Shown here: positions 1 through 7,899 of the stretch, piece by piece
Layout of the letters: each line of letters begins with the position of its first letter
How positions within the stretch are numbered: position 1 is the first letter of the stretch
Made by a program: the position numbers and the translations under genes
Notes under the pieces: model-generated
Told to the model about the DNA's origin: nothing
Seen by the model: only the letters and a program-made list of their open reading frames with translations
Database searches by the model: none
NCBI GenBank assembly: GCA_019636275.1
Contig: JAHBXY010000076.1
Location: forward strand, 1 to 40,948
Source: Planctomycetota bacterium
Lineage (GTDB): Bacteria; Planctomycetota; J058
Length of the DNA: 40,948 nucleotides
Reading direction: 5' to 3'

Positions 1-737
1 GGGTCGAGCGCCCGCAGGAGGACCTGCTCGACGGCCGGGGGGAGCTCCGGGCACAGCGCGCGCGGCGGCGGCGGCGGACCTTCGGCGCGCAGGGCCAGGT
101 CGGCGAGCGTGTCGGCGGGGTAGGGGGGCGCGCCGGCGAGGACCTCGTAGGCGATCGCCGCGAGCGCCCAGACGTCGCCCGTGGGCGCGTCGAGGTCCTC
201 GCCGCCCACCCAGCGCTCGGGCGGGGCGTAGCGGGGCGTGCCGACGAACTGGCCCGTGCGGGTGAGCCGGTCGACGCCGGGGGCGGTCGCCACGCCGAAG
301 TCGATCACCTTGACCTGCCCGGCTCCGTCGACGAGCAGGTTCTGGGGCTTGAGGTCGCGGTGCACGACCCCGAGCGCGTGGACGGCGGCGACGGCGCCGG
401 CCGCGGCCTCGAGCAGGTCGAGCTTCCGCGCGAGCGGCAGGCCGGCCGCGGCCGCGTCGAGGTGCCGGCCCTCGACGAGCTCGCAGGCCATGTAGCAGGC
501 CTGGTCGGTGACGCCCCAGGCGTGGACGGCGACGACGGCCGGGTGGCGGCAGCGGGCCAGGAGCTCCCCCTCGCGCGCGAACCGGGCCAGGGAGGCGGCC
601 GTGACCTCGCCGCGCGGGAGCAGCTTGAGCGCCACGACGCGGCCGGCGCCGTCGACGGCGCGGTGGACGGAGCCCATGCCGCCCTGGCCGAGGAGGCCCA
701 GCACCTGGTAGCCGGGCACGGACGGCGGGGCGCTCAC
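1..737 (-). CDS. Serine/threonine protein kinase (Hanks type), N-terminal part, cut by window edge
   Basis: Cytosolic protein kinase domain that would phosphorylate Ser/Thr of unknown targets. Reading from a GTG at 737, the sequence shows in order the glycine loop LGQGGMGSV, the invariant lysine in VALKLL, the catalytic loop HRDLKPQN, the metal-binding DFG in VKVIDFGVA, and GTPRYAPPERW, an APE-like activation segment end. About 245 residues are visible and the C-terminus lies beyond position 1, so any transmembrane or sensor domain cannot be seen. The kinase domain starts almost at the N-terminus, as in Pkn-type bacterial kinases. It is divergent from the gene starting at 825. No strong ribosome site precedes the GTG, so the exact start is uncertain, but the family is clear. 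Confidence 0.92.
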   Translation of the reverse strand, partial: MSAPPSVPGYQVLGLLGQGGMGSVHRAVDGAGRVVALKLLPRGEVTAASLARFAREGELLARCRHPAVVAVHAWGVTDQACYMACELVEGRHLDAAAAGLPLARKLDLLEAAAGAVAAVHALGVVHRDLKPQNLLVDGAGQVKVIDFGVATAPGVDRLTRTGQFVGTPRYAPPERWVGGEDLDAPTGDVWALAAIAYEVLAGAPPYPADTLADLALRAEGPPPPPRALCPELPPAVEQVLLRALD

Positions 738-796
738 GGGGTCCAGGGTAGTGGGCGCGGCGGCGCCGGGCGAGTGCCGCCGGCCCGGGGGGCGCA

Positions 797-802
797 TAGA
801 AT
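797..802 (+). promoter_or_regulatory. Putative -10 box TAGAAT upstream of the kbl-like gene
   Basis: TAGAAT lies 22 nt upstream of the ATG at 825 in otherwise GC-rich DNA, followed by CC. The same box recurs at 27866 and 31926, also upstream of genes. No convincing -35 box is seen. A purine-rich ribosome site (GGAGGGAG, 813-820) follows. Confidence 0.45.
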
Positions 803-824
803 CCGCCCTCCCGGAGGGAGCCCC

Positions 825-2018
825 ATGACGACGTCCGCCGCCCGCTTCGAGCAGCGCCTGCAGGCCGAGCTGGACGCGATCCGCGAGGCCGGCCTGTGGA
901 AGGAGGAGCGCCGCATCCTCTCGCCGCAGGGGGCCACGATCCGCGTCGGCCAGGGCGAGGCGCTGAACTTCTGCGCCAACAACTACCTGGGGCTGGCCAA
1001 CCACCCGACCCTCGTGGCCGCGGCCAAGCGCGGGCTCGACGAGCGCGGCCTCGGGCTCGCCTCGGTGCGCTTCATCTGCGGCACGCAGGACCGCCACAAG
1101 GACCTCGAGGCCCGGCTGGCGGCCTTCCTCGGCTTCGAGGACGCGATCCTCTACACGTCGTGCTTCGACGCCAACGGCGGGCTGTTCGAGACGCTCCTCG
1201 GCGAGGAGGACGCGGTCATCAGCGACTCGCTCAACCACGCGTCGATCATCGACGGGGTCCGCCTGTGCAAGGCGGAGCGCCTGCGCTGGACGCACGGGGA
1301 CCTGGGCGAGCTCGAGCGGCACCTCCAGGCCAGCCAGGGGCGGCGGACGCGGCTGATCGCGACCGACGGCGTGTTCTCCATGGACGGCGACGTGGCCGAC
1401 CTGGCGGCGATCTGCGACCTCGCCGACCGCCACGACGCGCTGGTCATGGTCGACGACAGCCACGCGACCGGGTTCTTCGGCAAGACGGGCCGCGGGAGCA
1501 TCGAGCACTGCGGCGTCATGGGCCGCGTCGACGTGCTCACGTCGACGCTCGGCAAGGCGCTGGGCGGGGCGTCGGGCGGGTTCACCTGCGGCAGCCGGCG
1601 CGTGGTCGACCTCTTGCGCCAGCGCAGCCGGCCCTACCTGTTCTCCAACACGCTGGCGCCCTCGCTGGTCGAGGCCTCGATCGCCTGCCTCGAGCTCCTC
1701 GCGCAGACGACGGAGCTCCGCGACCGCCTCGAGGCGAACACGGCGCGCTTCCGCCAGGCGATGACCGCGGCCGGCTTCCAGGTGCGCCCGGGCGTGCACC
1801 CGATCGTGCCGATCATGCTCGGCGACGCGCGCCTGGCGCAGACCATGGCGCAGGAGCTCCTGGGCGAGGGGATCTACGTGGTCGGCTTCTCCTTCCCGGT
1901 CGTGCCGCGCGGGCAGGCGCGCATCCGCGTGCAGCTCTCGGCGGCGCACACGCCGGAGCAGATCGACCGGGCGGTCGAGGCGTTCACGCGCGTGGGCAAG
2001 AAGCTCGGCGTCGTCTGA
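825..2018 (+). CDS. kbl: 2-amino-3-ketobutyrate CoA ligase (glycine C-acetyltransferase)
   Basis: PLP-dependent enzyme of the alpha-oxoamine synthase family. It cleaves 2-amino-3-ketobutyrate with CoA to glycine and acetyl-CoA, the second step of threonine breakdown after threonine dehydrogenase. The 397-residue length matches the family. The PLP lysine lies in STLGKALGGASGG at residue 244. FCANNYLGLANHP near the N-terminus and VMVDDSHATGFFG (PLP-ring contact) are family signatures. The ATG at 825 is chosen because GGAGGGAG sits just upstream and because the N-terminus then matches KBL length; the open frame runs further upstream but only antisense to the kinase. No threonine dehydrogenase gene is adjacent. 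The close relatives BioF and ALA synthase are less likely given the KBL-like N-terminus. Confidence 0.92.
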   Translation: MTTSAARFEQRLQAELDAIREAGLWKEERRILSPQGATIRVGQGEALNFCANNYLGLANHPTLVAAAKRGLDERGLGLASVRFICGTQDRHKDLEARLAAFLGFEDAILYTSCFDANGGLFETLLGEEDAVISDSLNHASIIDGVRLCKAERLRWTHGDLGELERHLQASQGRRTRLIATDGVFSMDGDVADLAAICDLADRHDALVMVDDSHATGFFGKTGRGSIEHCGVMGRVDVLTSTLGKALGGASGGFTCGSRRVVDLLRQRSRPYLFSNTLAPSLVEASIACLELLAQTTELRDRLEANTARFRQAMTAAGFQVRPGVHPIVPIMLGDARLAQTMAQELLGEGIYVVGFSFPVVPRGQARIRVQLSAAHTPEQIDRAVEAFTRVGKKLGVV

Positions 2019-2057
2019 CGACGGATGCGTCGGGCCGGGCGCGACCGCGGTGGCGCC

Positions 2058-2110
2058 CTGCCGCCGGCTGCCGTAGCTTCCTCGGCCTCGACCGGCGGCA
2101 GCGGCCGAGG
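2058..2110 (+). promoter_or_regulatory. Leader with two mutually exclusive or pseudoknotted stems before the P-type ATPase
   Basis: A perfect 10-bp inverted repeat (2058-2067 with 2092-2101) encloses 2080-2087, which itself pairs perfectly over 8 bp with 2103-2110. The second stem covers the first bases of the purine-rich ribosome site (about 2107-2115) of the ATPase gene at 2119. The arms interleave, so the leader can form a pseudoknot or switch between two hairpins. Function is inferred only. Confidence 0.35.
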
Positions 2111-2118
2111 AGGAGTCC

Positions 2119-4806
2119 GTGAGCGTCAAGGCGTGGCACGCCCTCTCGCCCCAGGAGGCGCTGGAGGCGACCGGCTCCGGCCCGGCCGGGCTGACCGACG
2201 ACGAGGCGCGGACGCGCCTGGGGCGCGACGGGCCGAACCGGCTCACGCAGCGGCGCGGGCGCTCGGCGTTGCGGCGCTTGCTCGACCAGGTGCTCCAGCC
2301 GCTGGTCGTCGTGCTGCTGATCGCCGGCGTGGTCTCGCTCCTCACGGACGACGTCGTCGACGCGGCCGTGATCTTCGGCGTCGTGCTCGTGAACGCCGTG
2401 ATCGGCTTCCTGCAGGAGGGCAAGGCCGAGAGCGCGATCGCGGCGCTCGACGCCATGGTCGTCACGCAGGCGACGGTGGTGCGCGACGGGGCGCGCCGGC
2501 GCATCCCCGGCGAGCAGCTCGTCGTGGGCGACGTCGTGGCCCTGCAGTCGGGCGACGCCGTCCCGGCCGACCTGCGGCTGCTCGCCGCGCGCGACCTGCA
2601 CGTCGAGGAGGCCGCGCTCACGGGCGAGTCGGTCCCGGCGCACAAGGACGTCGCGCCGGTCCGCGCCGACGTGACCGTCGGCGACCGCAGGAGCATGGCG
2701 TTCGCCGGCACGGCCGTGACCTACGGCACCTGCACCGGCGTCGTCGTGGCCACGGGCGACCGGACCGAGACGGGGCGGATCGCCGGCATGATCGCGGGCG
2801 CGGGCGACCTCGTCACGCCGCTCACGAAGCGCCTGGCGCGCCTGTCGCACCTGATCCTGTGGATCATCCTGTCCGCCGCCGGCGGCATGTTCGCCCTGCA
2901 GGTCGCGCGCGGGCAGCCGCTCGACGACACGTTCAGCGCCGCCGTGGCGTTCGCCGTCGGCGCGATCCCGGAGGGCCTGCCGGCGGCGGTCACGGTGCTC
3001 CTGGCGGTCGGCGTGTCGCAGATGGCCCGGCGCGGGGCGATCATCCGCCGCCTGCCCGCCGTCGAGACGCTCGGCAGCACGACGGTGATCTGCTCGGACA
3101 AGACCGGCACGCTCACGCAGAATCAGATGACCGTCACGCAGGTGTGGCTGCCGGGCGGGGCGGTGGCCGTCACGGGCGCCGGCTACGACCCGCAGGGCGG
3201 CTTCGAGCGCGACGGCCAGCCGGTCGACCCCGCGGCGCCGGACCTGCGCGAGGTCCTCCTGTGCGCCGGGCTGTGCCAGGACACGCGCGTGCGGCGCGAC
3301 GGGCCCGTGACCACCGTGGAGGGCGACCCGACCGAGGCCGCGCTCGTGGTCATGGCCGAGAAGGGCGGGCTGCCGCCCGACGCGCTCGGCCCCTGGCCGC
3401 GGCTCGACGCCGTCCCGTTCGAGTCGGCGCACATGTACATGGCGACCCTGCACCGCGACCCCTCCGGCGGCGCGGCGCTCTACGTCAAGGGCTCGACCGA
3501 GGCGCTGCTGACGCGCTGCGTGGACACGCTCGGCCCGACCGGCGCGCTGGCGCTCGACGCCGACGCCGTGCACCAGGAGGTCGCCGCGCTGGCCGCGCGC
3601 GGGCTGCGCGTCCTGTGCCTGGCGCGCCGCCGCTGGCCCGACGAGCGGGCGTCGGTCGGGCACGAGGACGTGCGCGAGCTGACCCTGCTGGGCCTCGTGG
3701 GCATGATCGACCCGCCGCGCCCGGCGGCGAAGGACGCGGTCGCCGTGTGCCAGCGCGCCGGGATCGCCGTGAAGATGATCACGGGCGACCACGCCGTCAC
3801 GGCCGCGGCGATCGCCCAGGAGCTGGGCCTCGAGGGCCGGCGCGACGCGCAGGGCAAGCTCGTGGCCGTGACCGGCGCCGCGCTGGCGAAGCTCGACGAG
3901 GTGCAGCTCAGCCAGACCGCCGAGGACGTGGCCGTCTTCGCGCGCGTGGCCCCCGAGCAGAAGCTCGAGCTCGTGCGGGCGCTGGGCACGCGCGGGCACG
4001 TCGTGGCGATGACCGGCGACGGCGTCAACGACGCCCCGGCGCTCAAGCAGGCCGACATCGGCGTGGCCATGGGCAAGGGCGGCACAGACGTCGCGCGCGG
4101 CGCGTCCGACATGGTGCTCACCGACGACGACTTCTCGACGATCAAGGCGGCCGTCGAGGAGGGGCGCGGCGTCTACGACAACCTGCTCAAGTTCGTCGCC
4201 TGGACGCTGCCGACCAACGGCGGCGAGGGCCTCGTGATCCTGGCCGCCGTGGTCTTCGGCCTGACCTTGCCGATCCTGCCCGTGCAGATCCTGTGGGTGA
4301 ACCTGGGCACGGCCGTGCTGCTCGGGACCATGCTGATCTTCGAGCCCAAGGAGCCGGGGCTCATGGAGCGCAAGCCCCGGCCGATCGACGCGCCGATCCT
4401 CGGCCGCGAGCTCTGGACGCGGGTGGGGCTCGTCTCGGTGCTCATGGCGATCGCCGGCTTCGTGCTCTTCCAGTGGTGCGAGCAGGACGACCCGGCCCGC
4501 GTGGCCGAGGCGCGCACGGTGGCCGTGAACACGATCGTCGTGATCGAGGTCGGCTACCTGTTCGCGTGCCGCAGCCTCACCCTGCCGCTCTGGCGGATCG
4601 GCCTGTTCACGAACCCGTGGGTGTGGGTCGGCAGCGGCGCGATGCTGCTCGCGCAGCTCGCCTGGACCTACCTGCCGTTCATGAACCGCCTGTTCCACAC
4701 CGCCCCGATCCACTGGACCTGGTGGCTGGCGTTCACGGCGGCCGGCGCGGTCGTGTTCGGTGTGGTCGAGGCGAAGAAGGTGCTCGCGCTCAGGCGCCAG
4801 CACTGA
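2119..4806 (+). CDS. P-type cation-transporting ATPase (P2-like, SERCA/PMR1-related), ion not certain
   Basis: Inner-membrane pump driven by ATP. The 895-residue protein has an N-terminal cation-ATPase domain, an actuator loop with TGES at residue 168, the phosphorylation motif DKTGT with Asp at 327, the P-domain hinge TGDGVNDAPALK near 632-643, and hydrophobic segments at about 55-100, 240-290 and 690-880. TM4 carries GAIPEGLPAAVT, as in Ca2+ pumps. The TM6 region reads WVNLGTAVLLG followed by FEPKEPG, lacking the acidic residue that P2A calcium pumps have after NLVT, so calcium specificity should not be assumed. Start GTG at 2119 follows GAGGAGGAG. It lies 100 bp after the kbl-like gene. 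Confidence 0.93.
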   Translation: MSVKAWHALSPQEALEATGSGPAGLTDDEARTRLGRDGPNRLTQRRGRSALRRLLDQVLQPLVVVLLIAGVVSLLTDDVVDAAVIFGVVLVNAVIGFLQEGKAESAIAALDAMVVTQATVVRDGARRRIPGEQLVVGDVVALQSGDAVPADLRLLAARDLHVEEAALTGESVPAHKDVAPVRADVTVGDRRSMAFAGTAVTYGTCTGVVVATGDRTETGRIAGMIAGAGDLVTPLTKRLARLSHLILWIILSAAGGMFALQVARGQPLDDTFSAAVAFAVGAIPEGLPAAVTVLLAVGVSQMARRGAIIRRLPAVETLGSTTVICSDKTGTLTQNQMTVTQVWLPGGAVAVTGAGYDPQGGFERDGQPVDPAAPDLREVLLCAGLCQDTRVRRDGPVTTVEGDPTEAALVVMAEKGGLPPDALGPWPRLDAVPFESAHMYMATLHRDPSGGAALYVKGSTEALLTRCVDTLGPTGALALDADAVHQEVAALAARGLRVLCLARRRWPDERASVGHEDVRELTLLGLVGMIDPPRPAAKDAVAVCQRAGIAVKMITGDHAVTAAAIAQELGLEGRRDAQGKLVAVTGAALAKLDEVQLSQTAEDVAVFARVAPEQKLELVRALGTRGHVVAMTGDGVNDAPALKQADIGVAMGKGGTDVARGASDMVLTDDDFSTIKAAVEEGRGVYDNLLKFVAWTLPTNGGEGLVILAAVVFGLTLPILPVQILWVNLGTAVLLGTMLIFEPKEPGLMERKPRPIDAPILGRELWTRVGLVSVLMAIAGFVLFQWCEQDDPARVAEARTVAVNTIVVIEVGYLFACRSLTLPLWRIGLFTNPWVWVGSGAMLLAQLAWTYLPFMNRLFHTAPIHWTWWLAFTAAGAVVFGVVEAKKVLALRRQH

Positions 4807-4852
4807 CCTCGTGAACAGCGAGGAGCTCGACGTCCTCGGGTCCATCAAGGCC

Positions 4853-4995
4853 AGGGTGGAACGGCGCGGCAACCGAGGCGAGGTCGCAGAGGCCGAGGCG
4901 AGGCGGCGCGCGCGCGGGTCGTATCGATCGCCTGATCCTGGGACCCGCGCGCGCGCCGCATCGCCCGGCATCTGCGGCCGGAGCCGTCGATCACA
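4853..4995. repeat. Dispersed hairpin repeat, copy A
   Basis: One of four copies of an intergenic repeat (others near 17726, 24363, 31818). It has a perfect 18-bp inverted repeat (4903-4920 with 4942-4959) made of alternating GC and GGGTC, with a 21-nt centre containing TATCGATC and TGATCC. Its right end, whose complement begins TGATCGACGGCT, lies 2 nt beyond the TAG stop of the minus-strand gene ending at 4996. The left flank has GAGGCCGAGGCGAG as in copies B and C. The stretch 4807-4852 between the ATPase stop and the repeat holds only a weak hairpin (CCTCG/CGAGG, 4807-4823). Confidence 0.8.
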
Positions 4996-7890
4996 CTAGC
5001 GCGCCTCGACCGCCAGGCCGAACGAGAAGCCGGGCGCGTCGCCCGAGAGCTCGACCACGTGCTGGTAGGCCGTCGTCCGCGGGCTCGCGGGCGTGCCGTC
5101 GCCGGCGAGCGGGTTGCGCCGCCCGCGGTGGTCGAGCGCAACGCTCACGGTCCGCGCGCCGACCGTCTTGCCCAGGCGGAACACGCCGCCCTGGTCGCTG
5201 GCCTGGAGGCCCTGCTGGCCGCCGTGGGCCAGCGCGCGCAGGTCGGGCGACAGGCCGGCGCGCACGTAGAGCGTGCCGACCTGCGGGTCGAGGGCGTAGG
5301 TCACCTCGACGCGGCCGGGGCCCGCCCAGGCGATCGTCTTGTTCACCAGGCCGTCGCTCGAGCGGAAGGTCAGGGCGACCGAGGTCGTCGACACGACGGC
5401 GACCGAGTCGTCGTTGACGTAGTCGCGCCCGGGCCCGGTGGCCCACACGTCCTTGAGCGTCGACGTGCGCGCGGCGTCGGCGGCCGGGCTCTCCCAGCCG
5501 GCCTCGGGGCTCTGCTCGGGGAACGCCAGCGGCGAGCCGATCACCTGGTGCCCCTGACCGGTCTGCGGGTCGCGGGCGAAGCCGGCGACGAGGCGGCCGC
5601 CCTCGCGCTCGAACACGAGCAGCAGCCGGTCGTCCATGAGCAGGTACTCGGGCTCGCCGTCGAGGTCGACGTCGAGCGCCGCCGTCCGCGGCTGCGCGGG
5701 CGGGCTGGCCGCCCAGCCGGCCGCGTAGGCCACGACCGCCGCGTCGCCCACGTGCGTCGACAGGGCGTGCACGAAGCCGGTCAACCGGTCGTAGGTCGTG
5801 TCGGGGTGCAGGTAGGCGCCGCTGGCCAGGCGCGTCGTGTCGTGCATGTCCTCCTGGTGCCAGGCCGTGCGGTACATGGCCGACGCGAGCGCCAGCTCGG
5901 CCAGCTCGCGCAGCTCGCCCGCCGGCGCCGCCTGGACCTGCGCCCACAGGTCGCCGAGGAGCGTGCCGGGGGTCTTCACGTCGCCCATGACGCGCGGGAA
6001 CGGCCGCCCGTGGCGCACGACCGGCCGCAGGCCGGCGAACGACTCCTCGAGCGGGTGGCCGTAGTACCAGTGGTCGTACGACTCCTGGCAGGCGTGGCGC
6101 AGCCACTCGTGGGTCTCGATGGGCAGGCTCGCCCGCTGGCCGTGGTCGACGGCCGCCCAGCCGCGGCCGGCGAGGTCCTCGAGCGTGGCGACCTCGATCC
6201 AGGGCCGCTGGGAGAGCCAGGCGAGCACGCGGTCGTAGACGTCGGGGACGTCGGGGTTGCCCTTGTGGCCGGCGTACTCCTCCCAGTCGGCGACGACGAC
6301 GAGCGCCTGGTGCGGGTCGGGGTCGAGGGCGCGCTCGAGGAGGAGCGTGCGCAGCCCGAGGTCGGGGCCACCGTCGGCCTGGCTGAAGAGCGAGCGCGTG
6401 GGGTCGATCACGAAGCAGGTGACGCCGTTGATCCGCCGCAGCCGGCCGTCGGTGGGGTGCTGGCCGGTCCAGGTCTCGAAGTGCGTGCGGTCGAGGACGG
6501 TGTGCGTGTAGCCCAGCGCCGTGACCTCGGCGAGCGTCGCGCCCGAGGCCACGCGCTCGGGGATCCAGAACACGCGGCCGGCCGCCTGCGCGCCGAGCCA
6601 GTCGCGGGCCACGCCGGCGCCGAGGGCGGCGAAGCGCGCGTTCGGGGCGCCCTCGAAGTAGGGCATGATCGCGTCGGAGTAGGTCCCGGGCAGGTAGGCG
6701 CCCTCGCCCGTGGCCGGGTCGCCGTCCCAGAGCTGCGCCGTGCGGCGCAGGAACGCCGGGCCGTCCTGCAGGGGATCGGCGCTGGAGGCCCAGCCGATCG
6801 CGCCCATGAGCTGGCCGGTGAGGCGGATCGACAGCGGCAGCCCGTGCGCGGTGTGGCTCTCGAGCGTCCGGCGCAGCCCCGTCGGCAGGCCCTCGGACGT
6901 GCGCGTGCGCTGCGACCAGATCAGGTCGTTGAGGACGTCGGCCTTGAGCGCGGCGCGGTTGGCCACTGCCACGGGGGCGACGACGGCGCGCCGGTCGGCC
7001 ACCCAGCCCTCGAGGACGGCCTGGTCGAGGCGGCGGTCGTTGAGGTCGAGCTCGAGCACGGCGTCGGCGACGCGGTCCTCGCCGTCCTTGACCGACAGCA
7101 CCTGGAAGACGAGGTCCTGGCCGGCCCAGCCGACCGCCTGGAGGGCGGCCTCGGGGACGCTGGCCTCGACCGCGTCGAGGTCGCTCCGGAACGAGACCCG
7201 CGGCGCCGCCACGGTCGCCGTGGAGATCGGCGCCAGGGCCGCGTCGAGGAGCTGGACGTCCTGCGTGTCCCGGATCACGAGCGCCAGGTCCCAGGGGTGC
7301 GCGGTCGTCTCGCGCAGGCCGAGCGGCAGCCGGGTCGCGCCCTGGCCGCTGCCCCAGCCGACGAGGAACACGAGGTCCAGGCCGCCGAGCTCGGCGCCGT
7401 AGCGCAGGTCGAGCAGGTCGACGCGAAGGAACAGGTCGCCCGCCTCGCGGCGCGAGTAAAAGGCCACGAGCTCGCGCGCGTCGCGCAGGCCGTCGCCGGC
7501 GAGGCGCGCGTCGATCGGGTCGAGCGCGCGCAGGTCGGCCAGCGTCCAGTCGCGCAGGTGCTCGAAGACGTCGCCGCGCGCGGTCGCGCCGACGACGGGG
7601 CCCGGGCCGACGGTGATCGGCCGCGTCGGCGCCGGCAGCGGGCGGACGGGCGGCCCCGAGAGGCCGCCCGGGCCGGCCTGGGGGACCGGCGCGGCGGCCA
7701 CGCCGCTCGTCGTCGCCGGCGCCGGGGCCGCGCTGGAGAGCGGGGCGATCGCCGTGCGCGCGGCGGGGTTGGTGCTGCCGGGGCCCGGCGCGGGCGTCGG
7801 CCGCGCCTTGCCCTCGCGGCAGCCGGCGCTGGCGAGCCCGACGAGGAGGCCCAGGAGGAAGGCGAAGCGGGCGGTGCGGGTGGGCAGCAC
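4996..7890 (-). CDS. Large secreted lipoprotein, possibly with a GH57-type glycoside hydrolase fold
   Basis: 964 residues from a GTG at 7890 with a good ribosome site (AGGAGG). The N-terminus is a lipoprotein signal with lipobox SAGC, so the protein is probably anchored on the periplasmic face or outer membrane. A Pro/Ala/Thr linker covers about residues 30-100. A beta-rich region follows (VFLVGWGSGQGATRLPLG), like the carbohydrate-associated modules of glucodextranase and amylopullulanase. The middle has FWIPERV at 441-447, YLPGTYSDAIMPYFEG and VVVADWEEY, patterns reminiscent of the GH57/GH38 (beta/alpha)7 barrel. I cannot identify the catalytic pair with confidence. It is the second gene of an apparent operon with the repeat lipoprotein ending near 7900, and both mature proteins start CREG. 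Polysaccharide processing is an inference. Confidence 0.5.
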   Translation of the reverse strand: MLPTRTARFAFLLGLLVGLASAGCREGKARPTPAPGPGSTNPAARTAIAPLSSAAPAPATTSGVAAAPVPQAGPGGLSGPPVRPLPAPTRPITVGPGPVVGATARGDVFEHLRDWTLADLRALDPIDARLAGDGLRDARELVAFYSRREAGDLFLRVDLLDLRYGAELGGLDLVFLVGWGSGQGATRLPLGLRETTAHPWDLALVIRDTQDVQLLDAALAPISTATVAAPRVSFRSDLDAVEASVPEAALQAVGWAGQDLVFQVLSVKDGEDRVADAVLELDLNDRRLDQAVLEGWVADRRAVVAPVAVANRAALKADVLNDLIWSQRTRTSEGLPTGLRRTLESHTAHGLPLSIRLTGQLMGAIGWASSADPLQDGPAFLRRTAQLWDGDPATGEGAYLPGTYSDAIMPYFEGAPNARFAALGAGVARDWLGAQAAGRVFWIPERVASGATLAEVTALGYTHTVLDRTHFETWTGQHPTDGRLRRINGVTCFVIDPTRSLFSQADGGPDLGLRTLLLERALDPDPHQALVVVADWEEYAGHKGNPDVPDVYDRVLAWLSQRPWIEVATLEDLAGRGWAAVDHGQRASLPIETHEWLRHACQESYDHWYYGHPLEESFAGLRPVVRHGRPFPRVMGDVKTPGTLLGDLWAQVQAAPAGELRELAELALASAMYRTAWHQEDMHDTTRLASGAYLHPDTTYDRLTGFVHALSTHVGDAAVVAYAAGWAASPPAQPRTAALDVDLDGEPEYLLMDDRLLLVFEREGGRLVAGFARDPQTGQGHQVIGSPLAFPEQSPEAGWESPAADAARTSTLKDVWATGPGRDYVNDDSVAVVSTTSVALTFRSSDGLVNKTIAWAGPGRVEVTYALDPQVGTLYVRAGLSPDLRALAHGGQQGLQASDQGGVFRLGKTVGARTVSVALDHRGRRNPLAGDGTPASPRTTAYQHVVELSGDAPGFSFGLAVEAR

Positions 7891-7899
7891 GGCGACCTC

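Noticed and set aside
1984..4971. 995-codon open frame antisense to the P-type ATPase
   Set aside because: High-GC shadow frame: low-complexity Arg/His/Ala composition, while the plus frame has every P-type ATPase motif.
4760..4999. Small protein encoded by repeat copy A (RGSYRSPDP-like)
   Set aside because: The same peptide-like string appears in other copies only because the DNA repeats; no start signal or codon-level conservation is seen.
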